From contig NZ_QEWP01000006.1 in assembly GCF_003121985.1 (NCBI RefSeq), positions 1 through 64,000 of the forward strand: a stretch of 64,000 nucleotides of DNA, written 5' to 3'. The translations under genes were made by a program, and so were the position numbers. The notes beneath the pieces were generated by a model. The model saw nothing but the letters and a program-made list of their open reading frames with translations. It did not search any database and was not told the DNA's origin. This document shows, in pieces, positions 25,555 through 35,093 of the stretch (within the stretch, counting starts at the first letter, position 1; the number at the start of each line of letters is the position of its first letter). Origin of the DNA: Marinilabilia rubra. Lineage in GTDB: Bacteria > Bacteroidota > Bacteroidia > Bacteroidales > Marinilabiliaceae.

Positions 25555-27053
25555 TCAAAAATAAACATGATCCCAACCGAGAATGGGTATAATTCAGGGC
25601 CCTCTCCCTCTTTAAACATAGGTTCGGGATAGTAAGTGCCATAAAGTGAAAAGTTGCCATATCCAGCCCTGGCCATAAAGCCATACCGGAAAGTGGGCAG
25701 GCCCATATCGCCCCGTTTCTTTTTCTTCTGCTCGCCGTCATCATTGCTGAATACCACTTTGGTGTGAGACTGAACACGCACGCCTCCCACAACACCACCG
25801 GAAATGTAAAAAGCATCCGATCCGTAGCGGTCAGGGATCTGAATTTCGGCCAAAAGCGGAACATTCACATGCAGTATCATCAACTTGCTTTTGGAGATGG
25901 AAGCATCCGGTTCTATTTCGGGAAACCATATTCTGCCGGGTTCATCAATATCTGAGTATTGCTCCAGGTTGAACCGGTAGTTGTTGTACTGAAGCCCAAT
26001 TCCGGTAGTCAACCCAAACCAGCTCCCAAGCAACCTTAAACTTTCCTGAACGGGGTATACAGACACTTCCAATGACTTAGTCTGATTCAGTTCCATAAAG
26101 CCATAACCCTCAGGCAGCTCCTCCTGAAAGTCGGCATCAAAATAACCGTTCATGCCAATTCCTGCTCCGGCGAGGTGCCCGTTGAAATAACGACGACGCT
26201 TTTTCCTTTCTGAAAAACTGATGCCTTCGCCTTCATGCCAAATATCAATATGATCCTTCTTAATGCTGATGCGTGGCAAATCGTCCTGTTCTGCCCCTTT
26301 CTCTTCTATTTTACGTACGGGCTCAGGCGCCTCTGCTTCATTTGTGATTTTCCCCTGCCGGTTGACTTTAAAATAATCGCCGTCATTAACCACCAAAGCC
26401 TTTCCGTCTTCAAATGGCCAAACCTGGTCGTAGATGGGAGGAACCACTTCATTCCCGGCTTCATCCACATAGCCCATTTTACCGTCACGAATCACTCTGG
26501 CGAGGCCATCTTTGTAATCCCATATGTGCTGATAAATAACGGGAACAATAATTTCACCGGAAGTACTCAGATAGCCGGTCAATCCATCCTTAATCACTTT
26601 CAACCGCTCGTTTTGGGGTGACCAGATGTGCTGATACTCGGTGGGAATAACCATCAGTCCATCGGAATTGACATAACCGAATTTCCGTCCCTTCATCACT
26701 TTAGCCAAACCATTTTTAAATTCCCATATCTGATCGTATTCAGCCGGCAAAATGATCCCTTTCTCCAGGTGATACAATCCGGTCTTCATATTCAGTAGCA
26801 CCCGGATGTAATTGTCTTTGGTAGGTGTCCAGACCTGGTCGAACCGACAGGGCACTATCTCTCGTCCCTTGCCATCAGCAACTCCGATGTGGCCGTCCTT
26901 CATCACCCTGTAAACTCCGGGTTTCATCTCCCAGTGCCGGTCATATTTCTGCAACACAGAATCGACTTTTTGATTTTGAGAAACAGCATCTGAGATAAAA
27001 ACTGTCAAAATCAAAATTACCGTTGTTATGATTATTTGTCGCATAGCATTCAT
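25551..27053 (-). CDS. WG-repeat protein fused to an outer-membrane beta-barrel
   Basis: 500 aa (start at M1 or M4). A signal peptide ends near DAVSQ. Residues about 40-235 hold five to six WG-type repeats with the pattern V-x-K-D-G-x-x-G-Y-V-x-x-x-G-x-x-V-x-P and IWxxKxGLAxV. A charged linker (around 240-285) leads to a C-terminal barrel domain (about 290-500) that is clearly paralogous to the next gene: both carry SHTKVVFS and a similar terminal strand pair (ELYPFSVGIMF / EVYPWTVGVTL). The WG part may face the surface or the periplasm and bind ligands. The gene converges on the LytTR regulator. Confidence 0.75.
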   Translation of the reverse strand: MNAMRQIIITTVILILTVFISDAVSQNQKVDSVLQKYDRHWEMKPGVYRVMKDGHIGVADGKGREIVPCRFDQVWTPTKDNYIRVLLNMKTGLYHLEKGIILPAEYDQIWEFKNGLAKVMKGRKFGYVNSDGLMVIPTEYQHIWSPQNERLKVIKDGLTGYLSTSGEIIVPVIYQHIWDYKDGLARVIRDGKMGYVDEAGNEVVPPIYDQVWPFEDGKALVVNDGDYFKVNRQGKITNEAEAPEPVRKIEEKGAEQDDLPRISIKKDHIDIWHEGEGISFSERKKRRRYFNGHLAGAGIGMNGYFDADFQEELPEGYGFMELNQTKSLEVSVYPVQESLRLLGSWFGLTTGIGLQYNNYRFNLEQYSDIDEPGRIWFPEIEPDASISKSKLMILHVNVPLLAEIQIPDRYGSDAFYISGGVVGGVRVQSHTKVVFSNDDGEQKKKKRGDMGLPTFRYGFMARAGYGNFSLYGTYYPEPMFKEGEGPELYPFSVGIMFIFD

Positions 27054-27059
27054 TAGGTT

Positions 27060-27108
27060 GTTAGATGTTAGAGGTTAGATGTTAGAGGCTGGAAGATAGA
27101 GGTTAGAG
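27060..27108. repeat. Heptameric tandem repeat tract, locus 3
   Basis: Seven exact 7-bp units: GTTAGAT, GTTAGAG, GTTAGAT, GTTAGAG, GCTGGAA, GATAGAG, GTTAGAG. It starts 7 bp before the WG-repeat gene and therefore occupies its 5' untranslated region. The unit matches the minus-strand unit at 54-102. Confidence 0.8.
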
Positions 27109-27113
27109 GAAAG

Positions 27114-27137
27114 TCCCCCTTTGGGAGATTTAGGGGG
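27114..27137 (-). terminator. Weak hairpin after the barrel gene
   Basis: CCCCCT/AGGGGG stem right after the stop codon of the barrel gene, without a good U-run. It may slow rather than stop transcription into the WG gene. Confidence 0.35.
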
Positions 27138-27140
27138 CCC

Positions 27141-28070
27141 TTAAAACTGAACCAGTGTTACGCCAACAGTCCAGGGATAGACTTCAGGTCCGCGGTCTTT
27201 CTCAAACAAGGGGGACAGGTCACATTTGGCATATAGCTTAATCCATTTCAATCCCAACCTCACCATGGTGCCGTATTTAAAGGCATTGATATTTAAATCT
27301 TCCCGCCATTTCTCCTTTTCACGGCCACCGGGATCGCTGAACACCACCTTAGTATGCGAACCCACTCTGAAGCTGCCATACATTCCGGCAGAGATAAAGA
27401 ATCCCCGTTCATTATCCCCCGAGGGCAATTGTAATTCCAAAAGCACAGGAACGGTCAGGTGGCTGGTGACAAGCTTGTTCTTCTCAACGGCACGGTCAGA
27501 AACACGATAGGTGGTATTTCCATCTTCCCCCCGAATCAGAATATTTGGGGAATCAAACCTGTAATTATTGATCGTCCATCCCACGCCGGTAACCACTCCA
27601 AGGTTGGTTTTGTGTTTTTGCAAACCAATGCTGTACTGCATCAGATTCATACCTACCGCCACCGATTTTCCACCATTCAAATCCAGCCATGATTTTTCAT
27701 CGGGCATTCCGCTTTCAAAAGGTGATGTAAAAAAGAAATTGGTCAAACCTAAGTCAAATCCGGCCCAGTGACCTTTAAATTCCTCAAGTGGTTTATGCAC
27801 CATTTGAATCCGGGTGTGCCGGTTATCTTTTTCAATAATGTCAAACCTTCTCCGTCCTATGGTAATCCGGGTAATGGTATCGTTAAGATCATCCACCTCC
27901 ACTACGGCTCCCGGAACTGTCACCCGGGTGCGATGAGTGTCTTCCTCAACTGTTACGATGTTTTTAATTCCTTCTGTGGTTCGGGTGCTGTCTTGCTGAG
28001 CATAAATACCTGGTGGCAATATCAACAAGAAAACTAAAACCCATGCACTGTATTTTACATTCCGTCTCAT
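27141..28070 (-). CDS. Outer-membrane beta-barrel protein, paralogue of the WG-repeat protein's C-terminus
   Basis: 309 aa with a signal peptide ending IYAQ. The N-terminal third has beta segments with repeated Thr/Arg/Val (VTVPGAVVEVDDLNDTITRI). The C-terminal ~200 residues form a barrel that aligns with residues 290-500 of the neighbouring WG protein (shared VPVLLELQLP-type strand, FFISAG, SHTKVVFS, PEVYPWTVG). Probably a duplication within one operon. Function unknown. Confidence 0.7.
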   Translation of the reverse strand: MRRNVKYSAWVLVFLLILPPGIYAQQDSTRTTEGIKNIVTVEEDTHRTRVTVPGAVVEVDDLNDTITRITIGRRRFDIIEKDNRHTRIQMVHKPLEEFKGHWAGFDLGLTNFFFTSPFESGMPDEKSWLDLNGGKSVAVGMNLMQYSIGLQKHKTNLGVVTGVGWTINNYRFDSPNILIRGEDGNTTYRVSDRAVEKNKLVTSHLTVPVLLELQLPSGDNERGFFISAGMYGSFRVGSHTKVVFSDPGGREKEKWREDLNINAFKYGTMVRLGLKWIKLYAKCDLSPLFEKDRGPEVYPWTVGVTLVQF

Positions 28071-28296
28071 AATTCAACTTCTTTAATACTTTTGATTTTT
28101 CTTTTTTTTTGCAAACCGGGCGCTCTCGTTTGTTCTGATGTTGTGACGCAGGAGTATGACGGAATGTTACAGGGAGGGGAAGATTTTTCAGGAGATTATT
28201 ATTTGAGACACATGAGGTGATGAACCATATCAGGCACATAATGGCATTTGAGGTAATTGGTGGATGATAGCAAGATTTCATCTTTAATCAAAGCGA

Positions 28297-29760
28297 TTAC
28301 TTTCCCCGGATTTTCCGATAAATTAAACCCACTTCCTTTATTTCCTCTTTGTTGATGTGGCCGGTAAGGAACATGATCAAAACAAAGAAAATAACGATGG
28401 CGAGTTTTAGAAGCCAGCCTGTAATTAATGAAAGTTCAAAAACCTGTATGCCAAGCAAGACCAAAAGGCACCAGGTAACCAGCAAAATCAGATTTCTTAA
28501 CCATGAAAAGTCAATGGGCTCAACGTCTTTCACTTCGAAAAGAAACCAGATCATAGCAAAGAGCTGAGCTGCCATAGTGGAAACAGAGGCCCCCATTTTC
28601 CCAATTAGCGGCACCAAAACAAAGTTTCCTCCAAGGTTAATAACCGCACTTACCACTAATATCAGGGAGATTCGACGAGTTCGTTTATGCTTATTAAGTG
28701 GCAGGGCAAACAGCTGACGAAGCCCTGAAAACATCATCGCTAATATCAGCACCGGCACAATTATTACCGATGACTGAAAAAACTGACGGCCCATCGATAC
28801 CACATAAATAATTTCAGGAGAGAAGAGTACAATGCCAAGGCCTCCCAATGAAAGCAGTACAATAAAATACCGCACAATGCGCTGGTAAAAGGCAGCACTG
28901 TCCTTTTCATGCATGGTTTTGAAAAAATAATTGGTATATCCTGTAATGAATGATGCCACCACAACCATCTGAATCAGATTGGAGACTTTAAACCCCATGC
29001 TGTAACCGGCTACTTCACTCAGATTCTGGTATTGATTGATGATGTGCCGGTCGCTTAAAGTGAGTACTGTTGTGAGAATATTACTGATGGCCAGAGGAAG
29101 TCCGTACTTCAGCATTTTTTTTAGCACAGGACTCCTGAAGGATGGCAGCATATTGCGCCAGATAAGCGGCACCATCGGCAGGAAGGTGAACAAATGGCCC
29201 ACAAACTGCCCCAGGAAAATGCCCTTAAGGCCCATGTCCATGAACTCCAGAAATACAAATGTAAAGCCGAGCACCAAGAATATATTCAGAGAAAACCACC
29301 TGGTTTGTTTCGCAGCTTTCTGTTCCAGCTTAAGCAAGTAAAAAGGAATATCAAACAGCAGACGAAACAATGTACCGCCACAAAATAAAAAAATGATTGA
29401 CCAGTCAATGTCTGTTTTGAATATTTCCCGACTGAAAAGAACCAACAATCCCCCGGTTAACATTACTGAAAGCACACTGGCTATCAAATTAAAAGAATAG
29501 GTAGTGTAAAAAAGTGCCTTCTTGTCGTCACCCGACTTAAACTCATGATACCAGCGTGAAAGACCAGCTTTAACACCTAATCCGGATAGTATAAGAATGA
29601 ACTGAAAAATGGTCTCAAACAGTGAAACAACGCCAAAAGCTTCTTCCGAAATGTATTCCAGATACAACATCAATACTAACACTCCACTCAACTTGGAGAG
29701 GATATTACCTACACTGTAAATGGCCGATTGCCGGAATACAAACCGGGTTTGATTTTGCAT
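28297..29760 (-). CDS. Wzx-type oligosaccharide flippase (MOP superfamily), second in cluster
   Basis: 487 aa with 12-14 hydrophobic helices and the usual N-terminus of the polysaccharide transport family (IYSVGNILSKLSGVLVLMLYLEYISEEAFGVVSLFE). It would move lipid-linked repeat units across the inner membrane. It is last in the polysaccharide operon, 9 bp after the glycosyltransferase. It is only distantly like the flippase at 33633-35093. Confidence 0.88.
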   Translation of the reverse strand: MQNQTRFVFRQSAIYSVGNILSKLSGVLVLMLYLEYISEEAFGVVSLFETIFQFILILSGLGVKAGLSRWYHEFKSGDDKKALFYTTYSFNLIASVLSVMLTGGLLVLFSREIFKTDIDWSIIFLFCGGTLFRLLFDIPFYLLKLEQKAAKQTRWFSLNIFLVLGFTFVFLEFMDMGLKGIFLGQFVGHLFTFLPMVPLIWRNMLPSFRSPVLKKMLKYGLPLAISNILTTVLTLSDRHIINQYQNLSEVAGYSMGFKVSNLIQMVVVASFITGYTNYFFKTMHEKDSAAFYQRIVRYFIVLLSLGGLGIVLFSPEIIYVVSMGRQFFQSSVIIVPVLILAMMFSGLRQLFALPLNKHKRTRRISLILVVSAVINLGGNFVLVPLIGKMGASVSTMAAQLFAMIWFLFEVKDVEPIDFSWLRNLILLVTWCLLVLLGIQVFELSLITGWLLKLAIVIFFVLIMFLTGHINKEEIKEVGLIYRKIRGK

Positions 29761-29769
29761 GACTCAAAT

Positions 29770-30675
29770 TTAACGGATGCTGTTGAGATAGCGTGCTATT
29801 TTTATTTTATTTATGGTTTGCCTGAACAATGAGGGTAAATAAAACCTTCGAAAGGCCTGACTGATAAGGTTATCGGTGGTTGCAGGTGCCGGATTTAGAT
29901 TTTTCTCACTCAGGCTCACAGCATACTTACCCGATTTATCCATATGCGTACCCGATCCGTCGATACCAATATTTCTCACGAACGATTTAACGGGATAAAT
30001 ATTGGATTTACTGGCTTCAAAACAAGCCTGATTGAACCGTACAGCCCAGGAACCTATTTCCCCCTGGTGCTGTTTTAGTAACATAACCGGCAAGTCTCTC
30101 CCCTGCTTTTCCAATTCTTTTATTTTATCCGGACTACTGATAAAGCTGTTGAAATTCTTCACTTCCCAGTCCACTAACTGCCATCGATCTCGCCAGGTCC
30201 CCCAGCCCCAGGAATTGATTCTTGGAAAACGGAAAGCTTCGTATGGATAATTTGCCGGAATAGAAATCGGTGGACAATACCCGGAAATGGAGAATATTTC
30301 CTTGTCCGAGGCATATTCTTCCAGTCCTTTATTCATGAAATTCAGGAAAAAAGGTGAGGTCTCCAAATCGTCCTCAAGCACAATACAGGCGTCATGCGAT
30401 TCCAAAACTTTAGTTACTCCGTTAATGATAGATGCTGCCAGTCCCCGGTTCTCTTCACTTTCCTGAACGATCACTTTCTTAAACCCGGAAACATTATTAA
30501 TCACCTTACGGACTTGTTCTACAGCGGGTTTATCCTGTTCCCCCCGGCATCCATCCGAAAAGATGTATATATCCGTCTCGCCAGCTCCTTCATTCTTTAA
30601 AAGGGCCTCGATGGTTTTCTGCAGATGAACAGGACGGTTGTAACAGAAAATGACAACTGGGAAAAAACAACTCAT
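29770..30675 (-). CDS. Glycosyltransferase, GT-A fold (GT2-like)
   Basis: 301 aa. It opens with PVVIFCYNRPVHLQKTIEALL, a nucleotide-sugar-binding start typical of GT2-type enzymes, and has the acidic motif IVLEDDLETSPFFLNFM (DxD-like) plus a W-rich acceptor region (FPRINSWGWGTWRDRW). No transmembrane segment. It is the only glycosyltransferase recognisable in this cluster, so most assembly enzymes must be encoded elsewhere. Confidence 0.85.
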   Translation of the reverse strand: MSCFFPVVIFCYNRPVHLQKTIEALLKNEGAGETDIYIFSDGCRGEQDKPAVEQVRKVINNVSGFKKVIVQESEENRGLAASIINGVTKVLESHDACIVLEDDLETSPFFLNFMNKGLEEYASDKEIFSISGYCPPISIPANYPYEAFRFPRINSWGWGTWRDRWQLVDWEVKNFNSFISSPDKIKELEKQGRDLPVMLLKQHQGEIGSWAVRFNQACFEASKSNIYPVKSFVRNIGIDGSGTHMDKSGKYAVSLSEKNLNPAPATTDNLISQAFRRFYLPSLFRQTINKIKIARYLNSIR

Positions 30676-30724
30676 AAATTATCAAATATTTGGGAAGCAA
30701 TTGTAATAGAACATAAGATGCAGA

Positions 30725-31864
30725 TTAGGTATCATCTGATCCTTCGGCTTTCATTTGTAAAGTTCGTTGGGTAACATATCGGTTGGTCTCATTTCGAACA
30801 AGGTGCAAAAGCAAGAGTTCCCTTGAGCGCTTTCTGTGGTTCTTAAAAAACAGCTGAACCAGTATTTTTTTTATCCTTTTGGGCAGGCTGTCTCCTGACG
30901 CAGGAACCTGAAAAACGGAATGAAAATATTTCAACGACATTGATTCATATGCTTTAGGATACAATTCCTTTACCAGCTTATTATATGTTTCTTCTTTCAA
31001 TAATCCATTAAGCCGGTCAACCGAAATAGTTGATTCCTCTTCAGTAATCCGCTTTAACCAACCGTTTTCAATACGGTGATAGATAAATTCTCCACTTATT
31101 TTCTTTTTCTCATCTATTTTCAATAATAATGAAAGTCCATCCTCAGTGTGGTTCTTAACAGTTTTTGGGAAAAAGAAATTCCCCAAACTGTAAAAAATGG
31201 GTTTCCCATTATAATATTCATATCCCTGTGGTACATGGGGATGTGCTGCAACAACACAGTCGGCCCCCAAATCGCATAACTCTTTATACCGGTCCCGCCA
31301 TTCAATCAATGGCACATCATAATTTTCAAGACCAGCATGGGCAAGAAAAATAAGAACGTCAACTTCTTTTTTCAAACTGGTTACGATCTCATTAATTCGC
31401 CGGTGATTTATCCAGGCATAGCCTCCCCTGTCTTCATGATCGGAGGCTATTTGTCCAAATTGAGCTTCAGAGGCATTGATATACCCGATTTTTAATCCTC
31501 CGATATTCCTTATCATTGGCATATAAGCCTCCTCCGATGAAAGCCCTGCCCCAATAGGATGTAACCCCTGGAAGTGAATCTCATCAAGTGTTGCTTTCAA
31601 CCCTTCATAGCCGTAATCACAGATATGGTTATTGGCCAATAACAACATATCAAATCCGTTTTCTTTCAGGATTTTTACAGTCTGAAGTTTTTGGCTTTTC
31701 CATGAACCGGCTTTCGGAATAACCTGTCCATCAGAATCTACAGGTGCTTCAAAGTTACAGATGGAGAAATCAGATTTTCTGATAATCTCCTTCATCGACT
31801 TATCCAAAAAATCTTCTGTTGTTAAAGCATTCAACAAATCTCCTGCAATAAATAGTTCTGCCAT
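30725..31864 (-). CDS. CapA family protein (metallophosphatase-like)
   Basis: 379 aa of the PGA_cap family. Typical motifs: LFIAGDLL at the start, ICNFEAPVD, LLANNHICDYG, FLAHAGLENY and VAAHPHVPQGYEYYNGKPIFYSLGNFFF, which together make the calcineurin-like metal site. Relatives take part in poly-gamma-glutamate or capsule synthesis and export. No signal or lipobox is seen, unlike many CapA proteins. It sits 49 bp from each neighbour in the operon. Confidence 0.88.
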   Translation of the reverse strand: MAELFIAGDLLNALTTEDFLDKSMKEIIRKSDFSICNFEAPVDSDGQVIPKAGSWKSQKLQTVKILKENGFDMLLLANNHICDYGYEGLKATLDEIHFQGLHPIGAGLSSEEAYMPMIRNIGGLKIGYINASEAQFGQIASDHEDRGGYAWINHRRINEIVTSLKKEVDVLIFLAHAGLENYDVPLIEWRDRYKELCDLGADCVVAAHPHVPQGYEYYNGKPIFYSLGNFFFPKTVKNHTEDGLSLLLKIDEKKKISGEFIYHRIENGWLKRITEEESTISVDRLNGLLKEETYNKLVKELYPKAYESMSLKYFHSVFQVPASGDSLPKRIKKILVQLFFKNHRKRSRELLLLHLVRNETNRYVTQRTLQMKAEGSDDT

Positions 31865-31913
31865 AAAGGTATTTTTAAAACAACGACAATGGGTAATATT
31901 CTAAAAAGTGACT

Positions 31914-33509
31914 CTACTGATGTTTTCGCAATGTTTCCTCCAGCGCTTTAAATGCCAGGTAGGAAGGGAGATAAGTATTAAGCCTGTTTTTTATACCCAG
32001 AGGTTTTAGAAGCTCTTTTACCACCCTCTGAGAAGTAAAAAAAGCATTGGCTTTCTCTGCAAAAGATCCAACATTATTCAAATTCCTGTTCACCTGCTTT
32101 ACCAACTCATCCGGAATGGGAGAACTCTTCAGAAGATTTTCATTAAGAGGCTCAAACTTAAAATTACTGAATAATTGCCTGTTAAGGGTATTTCTGGTAT
32201 CACCATAGAGGGAACGGTTACCTACATAAAGGTCTTTCTTTTTGAAAAAATCATTCACCCATTTTCGTTGGTCCCTTCGTTCTCCGGGCAATGACAACAT
32301 TTTTGTTACAATGTCAAAATTATGATAGGGCGAAGTGGAAGAAATCCCCATAACTGCAGGAAGTTTATATAGGTAGTGCAGCAGGCTCATCTTTATTCGC
32401 ATGGTTAATATGGGATACCATTTCAGGTTGGAAAAAAGTGGTTTATTTTGTTCAAAAAACCTGGCTTCAGCTTCCGTTTCCCGATACTCCATCCAATGAT
32501 AACTATTGATTCCGTGCGTAAGAGCCAACCCATAAAGATCGGAAGGGCTTGTTACGGATTTTTCGGGAGGATGCCCTCCCTGGAATGCACTTCCTGATAT
32601 GCCACTCAATAAAAGAGGGGAATCTGCCAAATCAATCTCCTGCAATATTTTTTGGTAAAATTCAATGTGCATCATTCCATGCAGATGAGTGCCAAACCCA
32701 AATGCATCGTGCCATAAATCCATGTATTTATAGGCATCCTTTAAAAAAATCTGATCCCATTTCAAATTCAGTCTTTCAGCAATATTTTTGGCAATGCGCG
32801 ACTCAAAGCTTTTCCTTTGATCCGGAGAAATTCCATAAGAATAAGTTCTAACCCGGGATTTATAGTGACAGGGGATTAAAGCATTAATAATTCGTGAGTC
32901 AAAACCTCCTGAAAGAGGACTCACCACAGTCCCGGAAGTTTGATCTAATACATTGATTATGTCTTTTTCTAATAAATCCCAGATTTCATTTTCTTTTGCA
33001 GGAACAGAAAGATCGACCGATAATGCAGGATCTTCTTTTTCGCGGCAGGTCAATCCTTCTTCACTGAATTTAATCGAGGAATAATACCTCATCATGGAAA
33101 CATCTGCAAAAGGAGTTTTCCCAAAAGCAGAAAATCCATATTTCATAAAGAGGTAAACGCCTTCATCATCGAATCGGGGAGAATTGCCAATACAGACTTC
33201 AGGAAATGTTGAAATGATTTTTTCTTCTGAGTTAAAATATACAGGTATGCCGCCAATCCAATCGTTATCTATTAGAACATTATCGTGCTCAATTGTAAGT
33301 AAAAGGTTATGGTGAAGAAGGCTCTTATGAGGGGGAAACCCAAGTGACCATACTCCTGGCTCGATGGGGGCAATATTTTTGTCCATGGAATAAAGGTAAA
33401 GGTATCCCCATTTACCACTAATGGTTTTTACACTCAGGTCAGGATTTAGCTTTGGAAGATATTTCAAAGGGCTTTGAGACAATACAAAACCGGCAATTTT
33501 TGATGTCAT
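31914..33509 (-). CDS. Asparagine-synthase-like amidotransferase of the polysaccharide cluster
   Basis: 531 aa from the ATG at 33509. The C-terminal synthetase domain has the ATP pyrophosphatase loop SPLSGGFDSR (SGGFDS at 200-205). The N-terminal part keeps the glutaminase-like fold (YFNSEEKIISTFPE) but lacks the catalytic Cys that should follow the initiator Met. It therefore probably uses free ammonia or does another adenylate-forming reaction. Homologues in capsule loci amidate uronic acids or peptides. It lies 49 bp before capA. Confidence 0.8.
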   Translation of the reverse strand: MTSKIAGFVLSQSPLKYLPKLNPDLSVKTISGKWGYLYLYSMDKNIAPIEPGVWSLGFPPHKSLLHHNLLLTIEHDNVLIDNDWIGGIPVYFNSEEKIISTFPEVCIGNSPRFDDEGVYLFMKYGFSAFGKTPFADVSMMRYYSSIKFSEEGLTCREKEDPALSVDLSVPAKENEIWDLLEKDIINVLDQTSGTVVSPLSGGFDSRIINALIPCHYKSRVRTYSYGISPDQRKSFESRIAKNIAERLNLKWDQIFLKDAYKYMDLWHDAFGFGTHLHGMMHIEFYQKILQEIDLADSPLLLSGISGSAFQGGHPPEKSVTSPSDLYGLALTHGINSYHWMEYRETEAEARFFEQNKPLFSNLKWYPILTMRIKMSLLHYLYKLPAVMGISSTSPYHNFDIVTKMLSLPGERRDQRKWVNDFFKKKDLYVGNRSLYGDTRNTLNRQLFSNFKFEPLNENLLKSSPIPDELVKQVNRNLNNVGSFAEKANAFFTSQRVVKELLKPLGIKNRLNTYLPSYLAFKALEETLRKHQ

Positions 33510-33632
33510 TTTATCTTGGGTTTTAATATTCAGAGAACAGTTCAACAAAGATAATGATAAAAGTTCCCCTGATCACCGTTTTCAATAATCAGCGACTGAT
33601 CTGATATCGAAATAACGATACACAGAAATAAT

Positions 33633-35093
33633 TTAAAAAGATTTTAAAAATCTATTCAGGTCAGGCACCACTTTAAAAATTTTCAGCCAGAAAACATATA
33701 ACAAAGAAATGGTAAGACTTTTTGCTATCAAAACCAGAATCCAGTGCCATTCCGGATTCAAAAATGAAACCGGGATATAACTGGCCACCCCGGCAACTAT
33801 TATGGTGAAATGCTGAAGGCTCAAAGATTTAATCCCCAAACGGAAGTACAAAAAGGCCAAATTCAAAATCACAAATGCCAATTTAGACAGCGCTGAAGCC
33901 ATTGCAGCTCCTCCAATTCCCCAGATGGGAATAAAGGCAATGTTGGTTAAAACTACCAATATCCCTAAAACAAAGGTGAAATAGGTAGTATAACGGTAAT
34001 ACTTTGAAGTAGAGATTATCAGTCCGCCTAACCCTAAAAAGCAATGAAAGACATTTGAAAGGCCAATAAAAAAGATCACCCAAACCCCTTCTTCAAAATT
34101 TTGGGGAATGATTTTAAAAACTCCATCTATATTTACCCATATTCCTATAAATATATACACTCCCAAAGCCAATTGAGAAACCACACTTCTATCATATATC
34201 CTCTGAAGTTGAGCTGTATCATTATTGGACCAGAGATTTGCCAGATGAGGTGTAGCAATTTTCCCCATCGCACGACGAGGAATTTGCACCAAAGTCCCAA
34301 CATAGTTGGTCACTGAATATATTCCGGTTAATCCTAAGCCTAAAAAGAAATTGATCATATACCGATCGATATATGTAATAAGCATGTTTCCAAAGCCGGA
34401 TAAGATATAAAAACCTCCAACGCTGAACATTTTGGAACGGTGCCGGGCTGTAAGCTGTTTATCCGGCCGCTTTATAAAAAGATGCCCTTTTCTCCATAGC
34501 TCAAGAATAATAACAACCGGAGGCAGGGCAAGTCCAATGGTATACCAAAAAAGAAACTGGGAAAAATTCAAAAGATCAAAGTAAAAAGCAACGATCAGAA
34601 TAAGATTCAGTATACGAAAGACAAAATCTTTAAGAAAGGTTCCGATTACTGATTTTTCTAAAACAGCTGCATAAATGTCAAAAACAATAAATGTAAGAGT
34701 AAAGAAGGTAAGCGGAATAATATATACACCATACTTATTTAAAAGGACAGAATCCTCAACTTTTGACTGAAGTATCTCATCGCTAAAGAATCCATAGAAA
34801 ACAAGGAAGCCGGAAAATCCAGCAAGAACCACTAGCGAAAGGATATTAAAAAAACCATTGTGTTTCTGTGATTTATCCTTAAAATAGTGGAAGAAATAAT
34901 TGGTGACCCCGTTTATGCCAAGTGATGAAAACTGAGCAAAGATGGCAGAAAGAGCCAATAAAATGTTTATAAGACCAATCTCTTCTTCGGTAAATATCCG
35001 AGGGTATAAAACAGCTACATTTATTCCTCCGAGAACAACTCCCAGATAGGCAAATACAGAGCTTTTTATGGTTTGTCTTGCTATAATTCCCAA
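33633..35093 (-). CDS. Wzx-type flippase / polysaccharide biosynthesis protein, first in cluster
   Basis: 486 aa with about 14 membrane helices. The start IIARQTIKSSVFAYLGVVLG followed by YPRIFTEEEIGLINILLA is the standard N-terminal motif of this MOP family. It is the first gene of the five-gene minus-strand operon (gap to the next about 123 bp). It probably flips a different lipid-linked glycan than the second flippase. Confidence 0.88.
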   Translation of the reverse strand: MGIIARQTIKSSVFAYLGVVLGGINVAVLYPRIFTEEEIGLINILLALSAIFAQFSSLGINGVTNYFFHYFKDKSQKHNGFFNILSLVVLAGFSGFLVFYGFFSDEILQSKVEDSVLLNKYGVYIIPLTFFTLTFIVFDIYAAVLEKSVIGTFLKDFVFRILNLILIVAFYFDLLNFSQFLFWYTIGLALPPVVIILELWRKGHLFIKRPDKQLTARHRSKMFSVGGFYILSGFGNMLITYIDRYMINFFLGLGLTGIYSVTNYVGTLVQIPRRAMGKIATPHLANLWSNNDTAQLQRIYDRSVVSQLALGVYIFIGIWVNIDGVFKIIPQNFEEGVWVIFFIGLSNVFHCFLGLGGLIISTSKYYRYTTYFTFVLGILVVLTNIAFIPIWGIGGAAMASALSKLAFVILNLAFLYFRLGIKSLSLQHFTIIVAGVASYIPVSFLNPEWHWILVLIAKSLTISLLYVFWLKIFKVVPDLNRFLKSF

